A stretch of DNA of 64,000 bases from the NCBI RefSeq assembly GCF_003591035.1, contig NZ_QYUO01000001.1:372001-436000 (forward strand), written 5' to 3'. Below the pieces are notes generated by a model that worked only from the letters and a program-made list of their open reading frames with translations, did no database searches and was not told where the DNA came from. Shown piece after piece: positions 43,516 through 53,269 of the stretch. The stretch comes from Noviherbaspirillum saxi (GTDB taxonomy: Bacteria > Pseudomonadota > Gammaproteobacteria > Burkholderiales > Burkholderiaceae_D). The first letter of the stretch is position 1. The number at the start of each line of letters is the position of its first letter. Made by a program: the position numbers and the translations under genes.

Positions 43516-44688
43516 TCAACGCTTGTTCTTGACCGGAATATTCATCTCTTCGGCCTTGATCTCGCGTACCAGTTCCGGCACACCCCATGGGAAGGCCGGA
43601 TCGACCTTGATCTTGAAGTGGTACATGGACTGCATCGCCTGGTGATCTTCCTTGCGGAAGGTCATCTTGCCCTTCGGCGATTCGAAGCTCATGCCTTCCA
43701 TCGTCGAGATCAGCTTTTCGGTATTGGCGTCGCCGCCGGTTTTCTTCAAGGCTTCCACCAGTGCGATGCCGGCCGACATGCCGCCCGCGGTAAAGAAGTC
43801 AGGCGGATTCTTATAGCGCTTGTAATGCTCGGCCACCAGCCAGTTGTTGGCTGGATTCTTTGGGATGCCGAAATAGTAGTAGGTCGCGCCTTCCATGCCC
43901 GGGAAGTTCTTGTAGGAAGCCATGGCCGGCAGGATATTGCCGCCGGTGGCGATTTCGATGCCGTAACGCTTGGGATCGAGGTCGGCGATCTTGAATGGAT
44001 TGCCGGCGCCGGCCCAGATGATGAAGATGACCTTGCGGCCCGGCTTGTCCTTCAGCGCATCGAACAGGCGCTGGGCACCGGCGGTGAAGTCGGTGGTATT
44101 GGTCGGCAGATATTCTTCATGCACGATCTTGGCTTTTTTCAGTGCATCCTTGAAGGCCTTGACGCCGTCGCGACCGAACGCGTAATCCTGCGCCAGCGTG
44201 GCGACAGTGACGCCTTCCTTGTCGAGCGCTACCGCATTCGAGATCGCATCCTGCGAAGAATTGCGGCCGGTGCGGAAAATGTAGCGGTTCCATTTGTCGC
44301 CCGTGATCGCATCGGCGACCGCCGGTTCGACCAGCAGGATCTTCTTGTATTCCTCGGCGATCGGCAGCATTGCGAGCGCCACGCCGGAACCGGTCGGGCC
44401 GACCGCGATATCGGCCTTGTCGTCGGCGTAGGCGGCGGCCAGCTGCGACTTCGCGACGTCGGGCTTGCCTTGCGTATCTTTTTCGATCACCACCAGCTTG
44501 TTGCCATTGACGGTCATGGTGCCGCCGGTCGCGTAATCGAGACCCATCATCAACCCGATCTGCGTCTGCTTTGCATACGCTTCAAGCGGACCGGTCTTGT
44601 CATACACGTGGGCGATCTTGATGTCTTTGGCGTGGAGTGCTGTAGTGCAGCAAAGAGCGGCGACTGCCGCAAGCAGATGGTGTCTCAT
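43516..44688 (-). CDS. livK: Branched-chain amino acid-type ABC substrate-binding protein, LivK
   Basis: 390 residues from ATG 44688 (GAGGA upstream). Signal peptide RHHLLAAVAALCCTTALHA cut before KDIKIAHVYDKTG. The mature protein is a two-lobe periplasmic binding protein with VGPTGSGVALAMLPIAEE and AQDYAFGRDG segments. Sequence features resemble HAAT proteins for aromatic or other carboxylates as much as for Leu/Ile/Val, so the ligand is open. First gene of the operon. Confidence 0.9.
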   Translation of the reverse strand: MRHHLLAAVAALCCTTALHAKDIKIAHVYDKTGPLEAYAKQTQIGLMMGLDYATGGTMTVNGNKLVVIEKDTQGKPDVAKSQLAAAYADDKADIAVGPTGSGVALAMLPIAEEYKKILLVEPAVADAITGDKWNRYIFRTGRNSSQDAISNAVALDKEGVTVATLAQDYAFGRDGVKAFKDALKKAKIVHEEYLPTNTTDFTAGAQRLFDALKDKPGRKVIFIIWAGAGNPFKIADLDPKRYGIEIATGGNILPAMASYKNFPGMEGATYYYFGIPKNPANNWLVAEHYKRYKNPPDFFTAGGMSAGIALVEALKKTGGDANTEKLISTMEGMSFESPKGKMTFRKEDHQAMQSMYHFKIKVDPAFPWGVPELVREIKAEEMNIPVKNKR

Positions 44689-44896
44689 GTTCACGTCCTC
44701 TTCTGGGTTGTTTTTGGCTGCCGACTTCGCGTCAGGCCACTCACTGTGCCATGGACGGATTCGGGCTTCAAGCAGATTACTCCAAGGCGTGTTCACCGGA
44801 AAGTAGTAGAACTACGGTGACTTAAGGTGTCGCGCCGCTATGAATGATGTCCGAAAACGGCTAGACGCTGTTTGAGCCCGCGCGTATAACGTCGAC

Positions 44897-46378
44897 ATGG
44901 ATACCGCAACTGTTTTACCCCAGGACCACGATAAGCAGCTCGACGATGCAAGCTGCTATCGCGCGCTGGCCGCCAAGGACACGCGTTTCGACGGCGTGTT
45001 CTTTACCGGCGTCACCACCACCGGCGTGTATTGCCGGCCAGTGTGCACGGTGAAAACGCCGCGCCCCTCGTCGTGCCGCTTCTTCAGCAGTGCGGCGGCG
45101 GCCGAGGCGGCAGGCTTCAGGCCTTGCCTGCGCTGCCGTCCGGAACTTGCGCCTTATGCGCTGCAGCAAAACCTTGCGCATGCGGTATGGCAGCGCATCG
45201 CCGGTGGCGCACTCAACGATGGTGATGTCGAGCGCCTGGCGGCCGACGTCGGCCTGTCATCACGTCAGCTGCGGCGGGTACTGCTGCAGCATTTCGGCGT
45301 AACGCCGGTCGAACTGGCGCAGACGCAAAGGCTGCTGTTCGCCAAAAAGCTGCTGCAGGAAACCCAAATGCCGATGGCGGAAGTTGCTTTTGCTGCAGGC
45401 TTTGGCAGCGTTCGGCGTTTCAATGCCTTGTTCGCGCTGCGCTACGGCATTGCGCCCGGTACGATCCGGCGCGCCGCTCCCGGGCCGACGACCACGCCTG
45501 ATGCACTGACATTGCGCCTGGCTTACCGGCCGCCATTCCAGTGGGAGCATATGCTGCGTTATCTGGCGGGACGCGCGACAGCCGGCGCGGAAAGCGTGGA
45601 GGCCGATGGCGGCGGTGCGTATCTGCGCGGCATACGTCTTGAGCAAGCGAGTGGCTGGCTGCGGGTCACCCACATGCCTTCGCGCCATCAGCTCTTGCTG
45701 GAAGTCGCACCATCACTGTCGACGGTATTGATGCCTTTGCTGGACCGGGTGCGCAAGCTGTTCGATCTCGATGCCAATCCCGCGCTCATCGAATCGCATC
45801 TGATGCAGGACCCGCTGATCGCGTCACGCATCAGTGCCATGCCGGGGCTACGTGTGCCGGGCGCTTTCGATGCATTCGAATTGGCGGTACGGGCCGTGCT
45901 GGGACAACAGGTCAGCGTTGCCGGTGCCACCACCTTATCGGGACGGCTGGTGCAGCGCTTCGGCACGGCGATGCCGACGCCATTCGTCAAAGTGACGCAT
46001 CTGTTTCCCTTGCCCGAAGCGCTGGCGGCAGCCGACGTCAATGCAATCGCCGCCATCGGCTTGCCGCAGACCCGTGCGCAGACCATCCTCAACCTTGCGC
46101 AGTTCGCCGTCGCCGGCGGCCTGCGCATGCCGCCCGGCCTGCCGCTGGAAGACGCAGTGGCGCGATTGAGAACAGTGCGCGGCATCGGTGACTGGACCGC
46201 GCACTATATCGCGCTGCGGGCATTGCGCTTTCCGGACGCTTTTCCGGCCGGCGATCTGGGCTTGCAAAAAGCCGCGGCAGAAAACAACGGCCGCCTGACC
46301 GACAAACAACTCGCCGCACGCGCAGCCGCTTGGTCGCCATGGCGTGGCTATGCGGCGCTGGCTTTATGGATGGGGTAA
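44897..46378 (+). CDS. alkA: Ada-like N-terminus fused to AlkA 3-methyladenine DNA glycosylase
   Basis: 493 residues in three parts. Residues 20-85: Ada methyl-phosphotriester domain with zinc ligands Cys46, Cys50, Cys77 and Cys80 (GVYCRPVC; PCLRC). 90-195: AraC-type HTH (DVGLSSRQLRRVLLQHFGV). 200-493: AlkA with HhH VRGIGDWTAHYIALRAL and catalytic Asp in FPAGDLGL. It excises alkylated purines and may sense methyl phosphotriesters. The ogt gene starts three bases after its stop. Confidence 0.92.
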   Translation: MDTATVLPQDHDKQLDDASCYRALAAKDTRFDGVFFTGVTTTGVYCRPVCTVKTPRPSSCRFFSSAAAAEAAGFRPCLRCRPELAPYALQQNLAHAVWQRIAGGALNDGDVERLAADVGLSSRQLRRVLLQHFGVTPVELAQTQRLLFAKKLLQETQMPMAEVAFAAGFGSVRRFNALFALRYGIAPGTIRRAAPGPTTTPDALTLRLAYRPPFQWEHMLRYLAGRATAGAESVEADGGGAYLRGIRLEQASGWLRVTHMPSRHQLLLEVAPSLSTVLMPLLDRVRKLFDLDANPALIESHLMQDPLIASRISAMPGLRVPGAFDAFELAVRAVLGQQVSVAGATTLSGRLVQRFGTAMPTPFVKVTHLFPLPEALAAADVNAIAAIGLPQTRAQTILNLAQFAVAGGLRMPPGLPLEDAVARLRTVRGIGDWTAHYIALRALRFPDAFPAGDLGLQKAAAENNGRLTDKQLAARAAAWSPWRGYAALALWMG

Positions 46379-46380
46379 TC

Positions 46381-46896
46381 ATGACTTGCTACACCGAATA
46401 TCACAGCCCTTTGGGCATCTTGCTCCTTGCGGCTACTGAACGCGGCCTTTCCGGCTTGTACTTTGAAGAGCATAGATACTTCAAGGGAACACGTGACTGG
46501 CGACGCGACGCTACGCATCCGCATCTGATGCGTACGATGGCGCAGTTGGATGAGTATTTTGCGGGACGACGACGCGTGTTTGATGTGCCGCTCGATATGG
46601 CGGGCACGCCATTCCAGGGGGCAGTATGGAATGCGCTGATGTCGCTGCCCTATGGCAGCACCTCAACCTATCAGGCAATCGCCCAGCGCATTGCCAACCC
46701 GAAGGCGATACGGGCGGCAGGCACCGCAATCGGACGCAATCCCGTATCGATCATCGTACCTTGTCACAGAGTGTTGGGGGTGTCCGGCGCCTTGTCCGGT
46801 TATGCAGGCGGGGTGGAACGCAAAAGCTTTCTGCTTGAACTCGAAAGCAGCAGTCACGGCAAGCAAGCGCTTTTGCAGGGAATGATTGCAGGCTAG
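46381..46896 (+). CDS. ogt: Methylated-DNA--protein-cysteine methyltransferase
   Basis: 171 residues. C-terminal active site IVPCHRV with acceptor Cys128, preceded by GTAIGRNPVS and the HTH segment STYQAIAQRIANPKAIRAAG. It removes methyl groups from O6-methylguanine in a suicide reaction. Overlap-tight downstream of the Ada-AlkA gene, so both are likely one alkylation-repair operon. Confidence 0.93.
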   Translation: MTCYTEYHSPLGILLLAATERGLSGLYFEEHRYFKGTRDWRRDATHPHLMRTMAQLDEYFAGRRRVFDVPLDMAGTPFQGAVWNALMSLPYGSTSTYQAIAQRIANPKAIRAAGTAIGRNPVSIIVPCHRVLGVSGALSGYAGGVERKSFLLELESSSHGKQALLQGMIAG

Positions 46897-47031
46897 ATTG
46901 AGTCTGCCCTAAAGGATGGCTGTGCCATGTGAAACGTCGGGATGCAGCAGTGTGCGGTGCATCGAAAGAAGCCAGTCGGCCAACCTTCGCGCGTAGATCC
47001 CGGATGAACCGGCACACCGCTGTCGGATCGA

Positions 47032-47379
47032 TTACTTCGCGCCTGTGCCGCCGCTGGCGCCAGTACCTGCGCCTACGCCGGTGGTACCCGTGGTACCTGC
47101 ACCGGAAGTGCCGGGAGTGGTCGTCGTGCTGGCGCCTTCAGCCGAACTTGGAGCGGGCATGCTGCTGCTCGAACCGCCGGAGGAAGGTGTGCCTGACGAG
47201 GAAGGCATTCCAGACGAGGAAGGGCTGCTTGGGCTGGTAGTGGAAGCGCCGCTGGTGCCACTGGTGCCGTAGCTGCCGGAACCTCCGGAACTGCCAGTGC
47301 TGGACCTCATGCCGGTGCCCGAGGTGCCGCATGCGCTCAATACCAATGCGCATACCAGAGGGATAGTCCATTTCATCAT
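47032..47379 (-). CDS. Ser/Gly/Thr-rich lipoprotein
   Basis: 115 residues from ATG 47379, with AAGGAGA upstream. Signal WTIPLVCALVLSAC with lipobox LSAC; the mature part is almost wholly Ser, Gly, Thr, Pro and Ala, with no recognisable domain. Low complexity makes distant matches uninformative. A cell-envelope protein of unknown function. Not clearly co-transcribed with the small lipoprotein at 47642. Confidence 0.65.
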   Translation of the reverse strand: MMKWTIPLVCALVLSACGTSGTGMRSSTGSSGGSGSYGTSGTSGASTTSPSSPSSSGMPSSSGTPSSGGSSSSMPAPSSAEGASTTTTPGTSGAGTTGTTGVGAGTGASGGTGAK

Positions 47380-47641
47380 AAGAATTCTCCTTAAGAATCG
47401 AGCAGTTACCAGCGTCAACTGGCAAACTTGCTCATGCCAAAATGGCACGCTGCGACTGTGTAGAATCTATCAACACTCGAAAGTTCCGGCGGAAGCATTT
47501 GGTTACACACGGGAGGGAAGACGCAAAGGGGGAGTGCCGCGCACTTGCGGCAAAAATCCAGCTGATTCCGGTCACCAAGAAAGGTCAAGAGTTCGTGGCT
47601 GGAAAGAGATAGCGCGGATGAAGGTCCGCGCCAGGGCAAAT

Positions 47642-47857
47642 TTACTTCTTCGATACTTCGTTGCCGACCAGGCCGCCGACTGCAGCGCCGCCGATCGTGC
47701 CAAGCGTGCTGCCGCCCGTAACTGCATTGCCGGCGACACCGCCAAGTACCGCACCGGTACCTACGCCGACTTGTTGCCGGGTTGGCGTTCCACAAGCTGA
47801 CAATGCGGATACAAGAGTAAGCGCGCTCACTATCGAGATCAAAGTACGTTGAATCAT
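47642..47857 (-). CDS. Glycine-zipper small lipoprotein (OsmB/Rick_17kDa-like)
   Basis: 71 residues from ATG 47857 (GGAGGG upstream). Signal IQRTLISIVSALTLVSALSAC with lipobox LSAC, then QVGVGTGAVLGGVAGNAVTG and a second Gly-zipper GTIGGAAVGGLVGNEV. Such proteins are osmotic or stress-linked outer-membrane lipoproteins. Confidence 0.82.
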   Translation of the reverse strand: MIQRTLISIVSALTLVSALSACGTPTRQQVGVGTGAVLGGVAGNAVTGGSTLGTIGGAAVGGLVGNEVSKK

Positions 47858-48041
47858 CATACCCTCCGGAACATTGGTATTCACGTTTCCGGCAAGCCGG
47901 AAAAAAACGCGTTATGCGTTTTGCAAAAGTTCGACCGTTGCGTTACGGTGCTAGTTCCGACCTGGCATTTTCAGGAAACATAAGCCCATGCCGCCGCTGT
48001 ACGGTGCGGCGCAACAATGCGATTGCGAAAGGAGAATGAAC

Positions 48042-48449
48042 ATGATCCATGGAAGCTGCATGTGCGGCGGAGTGCATTATGAATACACCGGCCATCTCGG
48101 CACCATGACGGTGTGCCATTGCAGTGACTGCCGGAGGGCGCAAGGCTCCAGTGGTGTGGTCGCTGCGCCGATAGATCGTCATCTGTTTCGCTGGACGGCA
48201 GGTGAAGATTTGATTGCGGAGTACGAATCGTCGCCGGGAAAGAAGCGCGCATTTTGCCGGCGCTGCGGCGCACCGTTGTATTCGCGTCGCGACGACGCGC
48301 CGGACATACTTAGGCTACGCATGGGATCTATCGATACGCAGATCGAAGCAACACCGGTAGCGCATATCTATACGGTGGACATCCCGCCATGGGCCGACTT
48401 CCATGACGAGTTGCCGCGTTATGACACGCATGAACATGGTCGTTATTGA
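48042..48449 (+). CDS. GFA/CENP-V family zinc protein
   Basis: 135 residues from ATG 48042 with GGAG upstream. Zinc ligands of the Mss4-like fold: GSCMCGGV, CHCSDCRR and FCRRCGAPL. The family includes proteins labelled glutathione-dependent formaldehyde-activating; real activity is often untested. The last base of its stop is the first base of a repeat-family end at 48449. Confidence 0.87.
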   Translation: MIHGSCMCGGVHYEYTGHLGTMTVCHCSDCRRAQGSSGVVAAPIDRHLFRWTAGEDLIAEYESSPGKKRAFCRRCGAPLYSRRDDAPDILRLRMGSIDTQIEATPVAHIYTVDIPPWADFHDELPRYDTHEHGRY

Positions 48450-48477
48450 TACCAATCCCAGTCCATAGCACGACATC
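48449..48477. repeat. Left-end remnant of the palindromic intergenic repeat
   Basis: ATACCAATCCCAGTCCATAG and following CACGACATCA resemble the left arm of copy B (ATACCAATCCCATGTCATAA, then a GACAT). The central stem and right arm are absent. It abuts the GFA stop codon, the same position relative to a gene end as the two full copies. Confidence 0.65.
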
Positions 48478-48508
48478 AACGAATGATATTCACGCTATTC
48501 GCAGCATG

Positions 48509-48540
48509 AAAAAAAGCGGCTTTCGAAAATCGAAAGCCGC
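48509..48540 (-). terminator. Intrinsic terminator of topB
   Basis: GCGGCTTTCG (48516-48525) pairs perfectly with CGAAAGCCGC (48531-48540). On the minus strand it is followed by seven T, 51 bases after the topB stop. A textbook Rho-independent terminator. Confidence 0.92.
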
Positions 48541-48590
48541 CTGGATTTGCCTACTGCGTGCGTACTGCGCGATGTGTCTGATCTACGCCG

Positions 48591-51227
48591 TTATGCCGCT
48601 TTCTTTGTAGCGGCCTTTTTGGCGACGGCTTTCTTCGCTCCGGTCTTGGCTGCGGCCGTTTTCGTTGCAGCCGTCTTGGTCGCCACCGCTTTCTTTGGCG
48701 CTTCTTCGGCATCTTCCTTCTCCGCCGCCTTGCCCTTGGCCGGTGCCTTGGCCTTGCGCTCTTCGAACTCGAAGCCGACCTTGCCGTTCTTGTCCTTTAC
48801 CAGGAAGGCCTTGAACGGCCGGCGCGTGCGCTGCGAAATAAAGCCGGGCAAAAGATCGGTCTTGCCGTCATTGAGCAGCTTGGCCATCTGCTCGGGCAGG
48901 ATTTCCTGCTGCAGGATGATGCGTCCGCTGCGGAAGTCGCACTCTTTCGGTTTGGCGACCGTCTTTTCGCAGACGTAAGCCAGTCCCATTTCGTACACGC
49001 CGCTGGCGCATTTCGGGCATGGACCGAGCGGCGTCTGTTCCGAAAAATCGACGCCTTCGCCATCTTCGCCTTCATCCTGGTTTTGTCCGAAATCGAATTC
49101 CAGCTTGAAGTTGTTGATGTCTTCATCCCGCGCGATCTTCAGGATCGCGGCGAACGGACGGCCCATCTTGGAACGGAATCCTTGCAGCGGACCGATCTCG
49201 CGCTTTTCGAGCAATTCCTCGACTTCCGCGATTTCAAATTGCCGGCTGCCCGGGATCTTGCTCATCGAGAATTCGCACTTGGTGCAGGCGAAGCGGCGAT
49301 AATTTTCCTTCACCACGCCGCCGCAATTCGGGCAGGGTGTCTTCAAGGTCGCATAGTCGCCGGGGATAGTGTCGTTGTTGTATTCCTTCGCCCGCTTGAC
49401 GATCACTTGCGTCATCTGCGCGATCTCGCGCATGAACTCTTCACGGCTGATCTTGCCGCGCTCCATCTGCGACAGCTTGTACTCCCAGCCGCCGGTCAGT
49501 TCCGGCGCGGTCAGCTCATTGACGCCGAGTCCGCGCAGCAGTGTCATCAGCTGGAATGCCTTTGCGGTGGGAATGATTTCCCGGCCTTCGCGCAGCAGGT
49601 ATTTTTCATTGAGCAAGCCTTCGATGATCGCCGCCCGCGTCGCCGGCGTCCCGAGTCCCTTGCCGGCCATCGCTTCGCGCAGGTCTTCATCATCGAGCAG
49701 CTTGCCGGCGCCTTCCATTGCCGACAGCAGCGTCGCTTCCGAATACCGCGCAGGCGGTTTCGTCACCAGGCCGTTGGCGACGACTTTCTCGGTCTTGACC
49801 TTTTCATCCTTGGCGACCGGAACCAGCGTGCCGGCATTTTCCTTGTCGTCGTCGTTCGCCGCTTCCTTGCCATAGATCGCCAGCCAACCGGGGTTGGTCA
49901 TGACCTTGCCTTCAGTCTTGAACTGGTGGCCCGAAACTTCGGTATAGCGCGTCGTGACCTGGAATTCGGCCGCCGGGAAAAACACCGCCATGAAGCGGCG
50001 CGTAACCAGGTCGTACAGTTTCTGTTCCGGCTCCGACAGGTTCCTTGGTGCCTGCGTGGTCGGGATGATCGCGAAGTGGTCGCTGATCTTGCTGTTGTCA
50101 AAGATGCGCTTGTTCGGCTTGACCCAGCTCTTGTTCAGGATCTGCGACGCAAACTGCTGGTAGTTATGATTTTCCGATACCGTTTCCAGCGTCTGCTTGA
50201 CGGTGCTGAGGTAATCCTCCGGCAGGTGGCGCGAATCGGTACGCGGATAGGTCAGCACCTTGTGCTTTTCATACAGCGCCTGCGCCAGGCCGAGCGTGTT
50301 CTTTGCCGAGAAGCCGAAGCGGGCATTGGCTTCGCGCTGCAGGCTGGTCAAGTCGAACAGTGCCGGCGCAATCTGGGTTGCCGGCTTCGATTCCTCGGTC
50401 ACCGTACCCTGCTTGCTGCGGCATGCGGCTACGATCGATTCGGCGGCAGCCTTGCTCCACAATCGTTCGGCGCGTTTTTCGGGATCGGTTTCATCCTTCT
50501 TGAATTTCGTGTCCAGCCAGCGGCCTTCATAGATGCCGGCCGCGCAGATGAATTCGGCGCGCACTTCCCAATAGTCGCGCGGCACGAATTTCTTGATCTT
50601 TTCTTCCCGCTCGACCACGATCGACAAGGTCGGCGTCTGCACGCGCCCGACGGTGGTCAGGTAGAAACCGCCTTCCTTGGAATTGAAGGCCGTCATGGCG
50701 CGCGTGCCGTTGATGCCGATCAGCCAGTCGGCTTCGCTGCGGCAGCGCGCGGCATCGGCCAATGGCAGCATTTCGCGATCTTCGCGCAGACGGGCGAAGC
50801 CGTCGCGGATGGCACCCTGCGTCATCGATTGCAGCCACAGGCGCTTGAGCGGCTGCTTGGCTTTTGCGTACTGGACGATCAGGCGGAAAATCAGCTCCCC
50901 TTCGCGGCCCGCGTCGCAGGCATTGATGAGGGCGCCGACGTCCTTGCGCTTGAGCAGCTTGGTGAGCACCTTGAGGCGCGATTCGGTCTTCGGAATCGGA
51001 TTGAGGGCGAAATGCGGCGGGATCATCGGCAAATGGGTAAAGGTCCATTTGCCGCGTTTGACGTCGTATTCTTCGGGTACCGCGATTTCGACCAGATGGC
51101 CGACCGCGGACGACAGCACGTATTCGTCGGATTCGAAGTACTCATCGTGCTTTGTAAAGCCGCCGAGCGCCTTCGCGATATCGTTCGCGACAGAGGGCTT
51201 CTCTGCGATGATGAGGGTCTTGGTCAT
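48591..51227 (-). CDS. topB: DNA topoisomerase III
   Basis: 878 residues of type IA topoisomerase. TOPRIM 1-145 (TLIIAEKPSVANDIAKAL; NACDAGREGELIFRLI with the acidic triad), core with active Tyr in VLTYPRTDSRHLPE near residue 335, and zinc-finger segments CPNCGG...CTKC and CPKCASG. About 45 C-terminal residues form an Ala/Lys-rich histone H1-like tail. It decatenates and unlinks replicating or recombining DNA. Terminator at 48509-48540. Upstream is smg. Confidence 0.93.
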   Translation of the reverse strand: MTKTLIIAEKPSVANDIAKALGGFTKHDEYFESDEYVLSSAVGHLVEIAVPEEYDVKRGKWTFTHLPMIPPHFALNPIPKTESRLKVLTKLLKRKDVGALINACDAGREGELIFRLIVQYAKAKQPLKRLWLQSMTQGAIRDGFARLREDREMLPLADAARCRSEADWLIGINGTRAMTAFNSKEGGFYLTTVGRVQTPTLSIVVEREEKIKKFVPRDYWEVRAEFICAAGIYEGRWLDTKFKKDETDPEKRAERLWSKAAAESIVAACRSKQGTVTEESKPATQIAPALFDLTSLQREANARFGFSAKNTLGLAQALYEKHKVLTYPRTDSRHLPEDYLSTVKQTLETVSENHNYQQFASQILNKSWVKPNKRIFDNSKISDHFAIIPTTQAPRNLSEPEQKLYDLVTRRFMAVFFPAAEFQVTTRYTEVSGHQFKTEGKVMTNPGWLAIYGKEAANDDDKENAGTLVPVAKDEKVKTEKVVANGLVTKPPARYSEATLLSAMEGAGKLLDDEDLREAMAGKGLGTPATRAAIIEGLLNEKYLLREGREIIPTAKAFQLMTLLRGLGVNELTAPELTGGWEYKLSQMERGKISREEFMREIAQMTQVIVKRAKEYNNDTIPGDYATLKTPCPNCGGVVKENYRRFACTKCEFSMSKIPGSRQFEIAEVEELLEKREIGPLQGFRSKMGRPFAAILKIARDEDINNFKLEFDFGQNQDEGEDGEGVDFSEQTPLGPCPKCASGVYEMGLAYVCEKTVAKPKECDFRSGRIILQQEILPEQMAKLLNDGKTDLLPGFISQRTRRPFKAFLVKDKNGKVGFEFEERKAKAPAKGKAAEKEDAEEAPKKAVATKTAATKTAAAKTGAKKAVAKKAATKKAA

Positions 51228-51386
51228 AAGCGTGTTCTCTTTATAGAGCAGGCGCGGTAACGCGTGGAAGGCAGCCGGTAGGACTTGCTTGAGTGCAATC
51301 CCTACTAATATAGCAACTTATCGGGTGAATTAGCGGCCAATGATAAGCGCGTTGCGGGAGAAACCGCAAGCGAGGACAAATGCGAG

Positions 51387-51428
51387 TGCCCGCTGTGTCC
51401 CGGTAAGGCATCCCGGCAACAGCGGGCA
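51387..51428. other. Hairpin after smg
   Basis: TGCCCGCTGT (51387-51396) pairs with ACAGCGGGCA (51419-51428) across a 22-base loop, 28 bases after the smg stop. No T-run follows, so termination is uncertain. No gene lies between 51228 and 51455. Confidence 0.5.
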
Positions 51429-51455
51429 GGTGGTATAGATAAGGGCCTGACGCGG

Positions 51456-51935
51456 CTAGTGCAAGAGGCGCGGTTCTGCGTCTTCGTCGTCGGAAAACAA
51501 TTCATCAAAGATCAAGCCATCCGGTTCCTTGCCTTGGCTCCAGAGAACCATGAGCACGATTACCTTGATCTTGTCGAGCGACACCTGCGAATCATCACTT
51601 GCTGCCAGTGCACGTTCAATGATGATTTCGCGCTGAATCGAGTCGATGACCTTGGCCGATTCCAGAAATTGCAAAAAGCCTATGGTTTCGGTGCCGAGCA
51701 CATCCATTTCCTGTTGTGCATAGATACGTATGCCAAAGGAAAAGGCGGTTTGTTGCGGGTAGCGATCTGAAAATTCGCTGGTTGCTTCAGCGAGGTCGGT
51801 AAGCCAGCCCAGTGCCTTGGAAATCTCTTCTTCCTCGAAGCCGACAGCCGACAATTTCTTGGTCAGGGCTTCCGAGTCCGGGCAGGCGTCGGGGCGGTAA
51901 TAAGTTTCGTAGAGGTAAACGAGAACGTCGAACAT
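51456..51935 (-). CDS. smg: Smg family protein (DUF494)
   Basis: 159 residues. [19 protein letters not shown] at the N-terminus and a highly acidic C-terminus match Smg, a conserved betaproteobacterial and gammaproteobacterial protein of unknown function often next to dprA. It lies downstream of dprA on the same strand, 209 bases away. Confidence 0.92.
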   Translation of the reverse strand: MFDVLVYLYETYYRPDACPDSEALTKKLSAVGFEEEEISKALGWLTDLAEATSEFSDRYPQQTAFSFGIRIYAQQEMDVLGTETIGFLQFLESAKVIDSIQREIIIERALAASDDSQVSLDKIKVIVLMVLWSQGKEPDGLIFDELFSDDEDAEPRLLH

Positions 51936-52144
51936 GATTTCACTGTACCGTTAAGGCTAAGGTCCAATTTTCCGGACAGTAACCAGGTTGCGAATAAATG
52001 ACACTCTCGAGTGCATCTTTTCTTGCATGAAGACACCTGAAGCCAAGAAAAGAGGTGCCATGCCTGCGACAGTACAAAAAATATTGCAGTCTTACAGGTA
52101 CAGCATATCTTAAAACAGAAAATGCCGACAGCAGGTTTTTGGTA

Positions 52145-53257
52145 TCAGGATGTTGCCAATCGACGGATCATGCCACCTGGAAGTGTTTCCACGCGGCCAT
52201 CCAATTCATAGGCCAGCAATTGTGCACTCAAGTCGGCAATGCCGATCTTGCAACGCTCTGCAAGCGCGTCGATGTGGACCGGATCATACCCCAACGCGGA
52301 AAGTAGTGCGCAGCCGCTGCCATCTTCGCTGGTTTCCTGCCGGGGCGCAGGCGTCAGTCGGGTTGAAAGCTCGCCAAGCTCTTCCAGAATATGCTGGGCC
52401 GAATCGACCAGCTTTGCGCCTTGCCGGATCAGCAGATGGCAACCCTTGGACAAGGGCGAATGAATCGATCCCGGAATCGCGAATACATCGCGGCCCTGTT
52501 CGGCTGCCATGCGCGCGGTGATGAGCGAGCCCGATTGCGCGGCTGCTTCGATCACCAGCACGCCACGCGACAATCCGGAAATGATGCGGTTGCGGCGGGG
52601 GAAGTGCGACGCCGCCGGGCCAGCGCCAAGCGGATACTCGCTGACGATGCAGCCCGAGTCGGCGATCCGGTGCGCCAGTTCATGATTCCTGGCCGGGTAA
52701 ACCGAATCCGCTCCGGTACCGATGACCGCAACGGTAGACCCGGTTCCGCGCAGCCCGCCGCAATGCGCCGCCGTGTCGATGCCGAGCGCCAGACCCGATA
52801 CCACCGTCAGTCCGGCCTGGCTGAGGGCTTCGGAAAATTTTTCCGCATTCAGGATGCCTTGCCTGGTCGCGTTGCGGCTGCCGACGACAGCGATGGAAGT
52901 CGCGGCGAGCAATTCGTGCCGCCCTTTTATATAGAGCAGCAGCGGCGGGTCGGGGATGTTGAGAAGATGGCGCGGATAGTCGTCATCCGCCAGTGTGACG
53001 ATCCGGTTGCCGGGGCATGCCGCCCATGCCAGCGTCTTGTCGATCCGGGCGCGCGTGGCATCGGAAAGCGGCAGCAGCAGTGCGCGCGCGACCCGTTCGG
53101 ATGCGACGGAGGCAAGCGCGTGAAAATCGGTGTTGAAGATATTGTCGGGCAGCCCGAACGCAGCCAATAGCCTGTGTCCGGTGTCAACTCCTACACCAGC
53201 GGTCTGCTCGAAGCGTATCCACTGCGCAATGTCCTGCGCCCGATCCGATTGCGTCAT
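52145..53257 (-). CDS. dprA: DNA-processing protein DprA
   Basis: 370 residues. The central Rossmann-like domain shows AVVGSRNATRQG, VVSGLALGIDTAAHCGGL and HFPRRNRIISGLS, the DprA signature. A C-terminal winged helix follows (residues 305-368). It loads RecA on incoming single-stranded DNA in natural transformation and is also widely conserved in non-competent bacteria. Twelve bases downstream of the LysM gene. Confidence 0.93.
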   Translation of the reverse strand: MTQSDRAQDIAQWIRFEQTAGVGVDTGHRLLAAFGLPDNIFNTDFHALASVASERVARALLLPLSDATRARIDKTLAWAACPGNRIVTLADDDYPRHLLNIPDPPLLLYIKGRHELLAATSIAVVGSRNATRQGILNAEKFSEALSQAGLTVVSGLALGIDTAAHCGGLRGTGSTVAVIGTGADSVYPARNHELAHRIADSGCIVSEYPLGAGPAASHFPRRNRIISGLSRGVLVIEAAAQSGSLITARMAAEQGRDVFAIPGSIHSPLSKGCHLLIRQGAKLVDSAQHILEELGELSTRLTPAPRQETSEDGSGCALLSALGYDPVHIDALAERCKIGIADLSAQLLAYELDGRVETLPGGMIRRLATS

Positions 53258-53269
53258 GCGAGCCTTGCG

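Noticed and set aside
43618..44820. 400-codon plus-strand frame antisense to livK
   Set aside because: Mirror of a typical periplasmic binding protein with signal peptide.
49083..51260. 725-codon open frame antisense to topB
   Set aside because: Mirror of a GC-rich, strongly recognised topB gene; the translation shows no family features and the frame follows codon-position bias.
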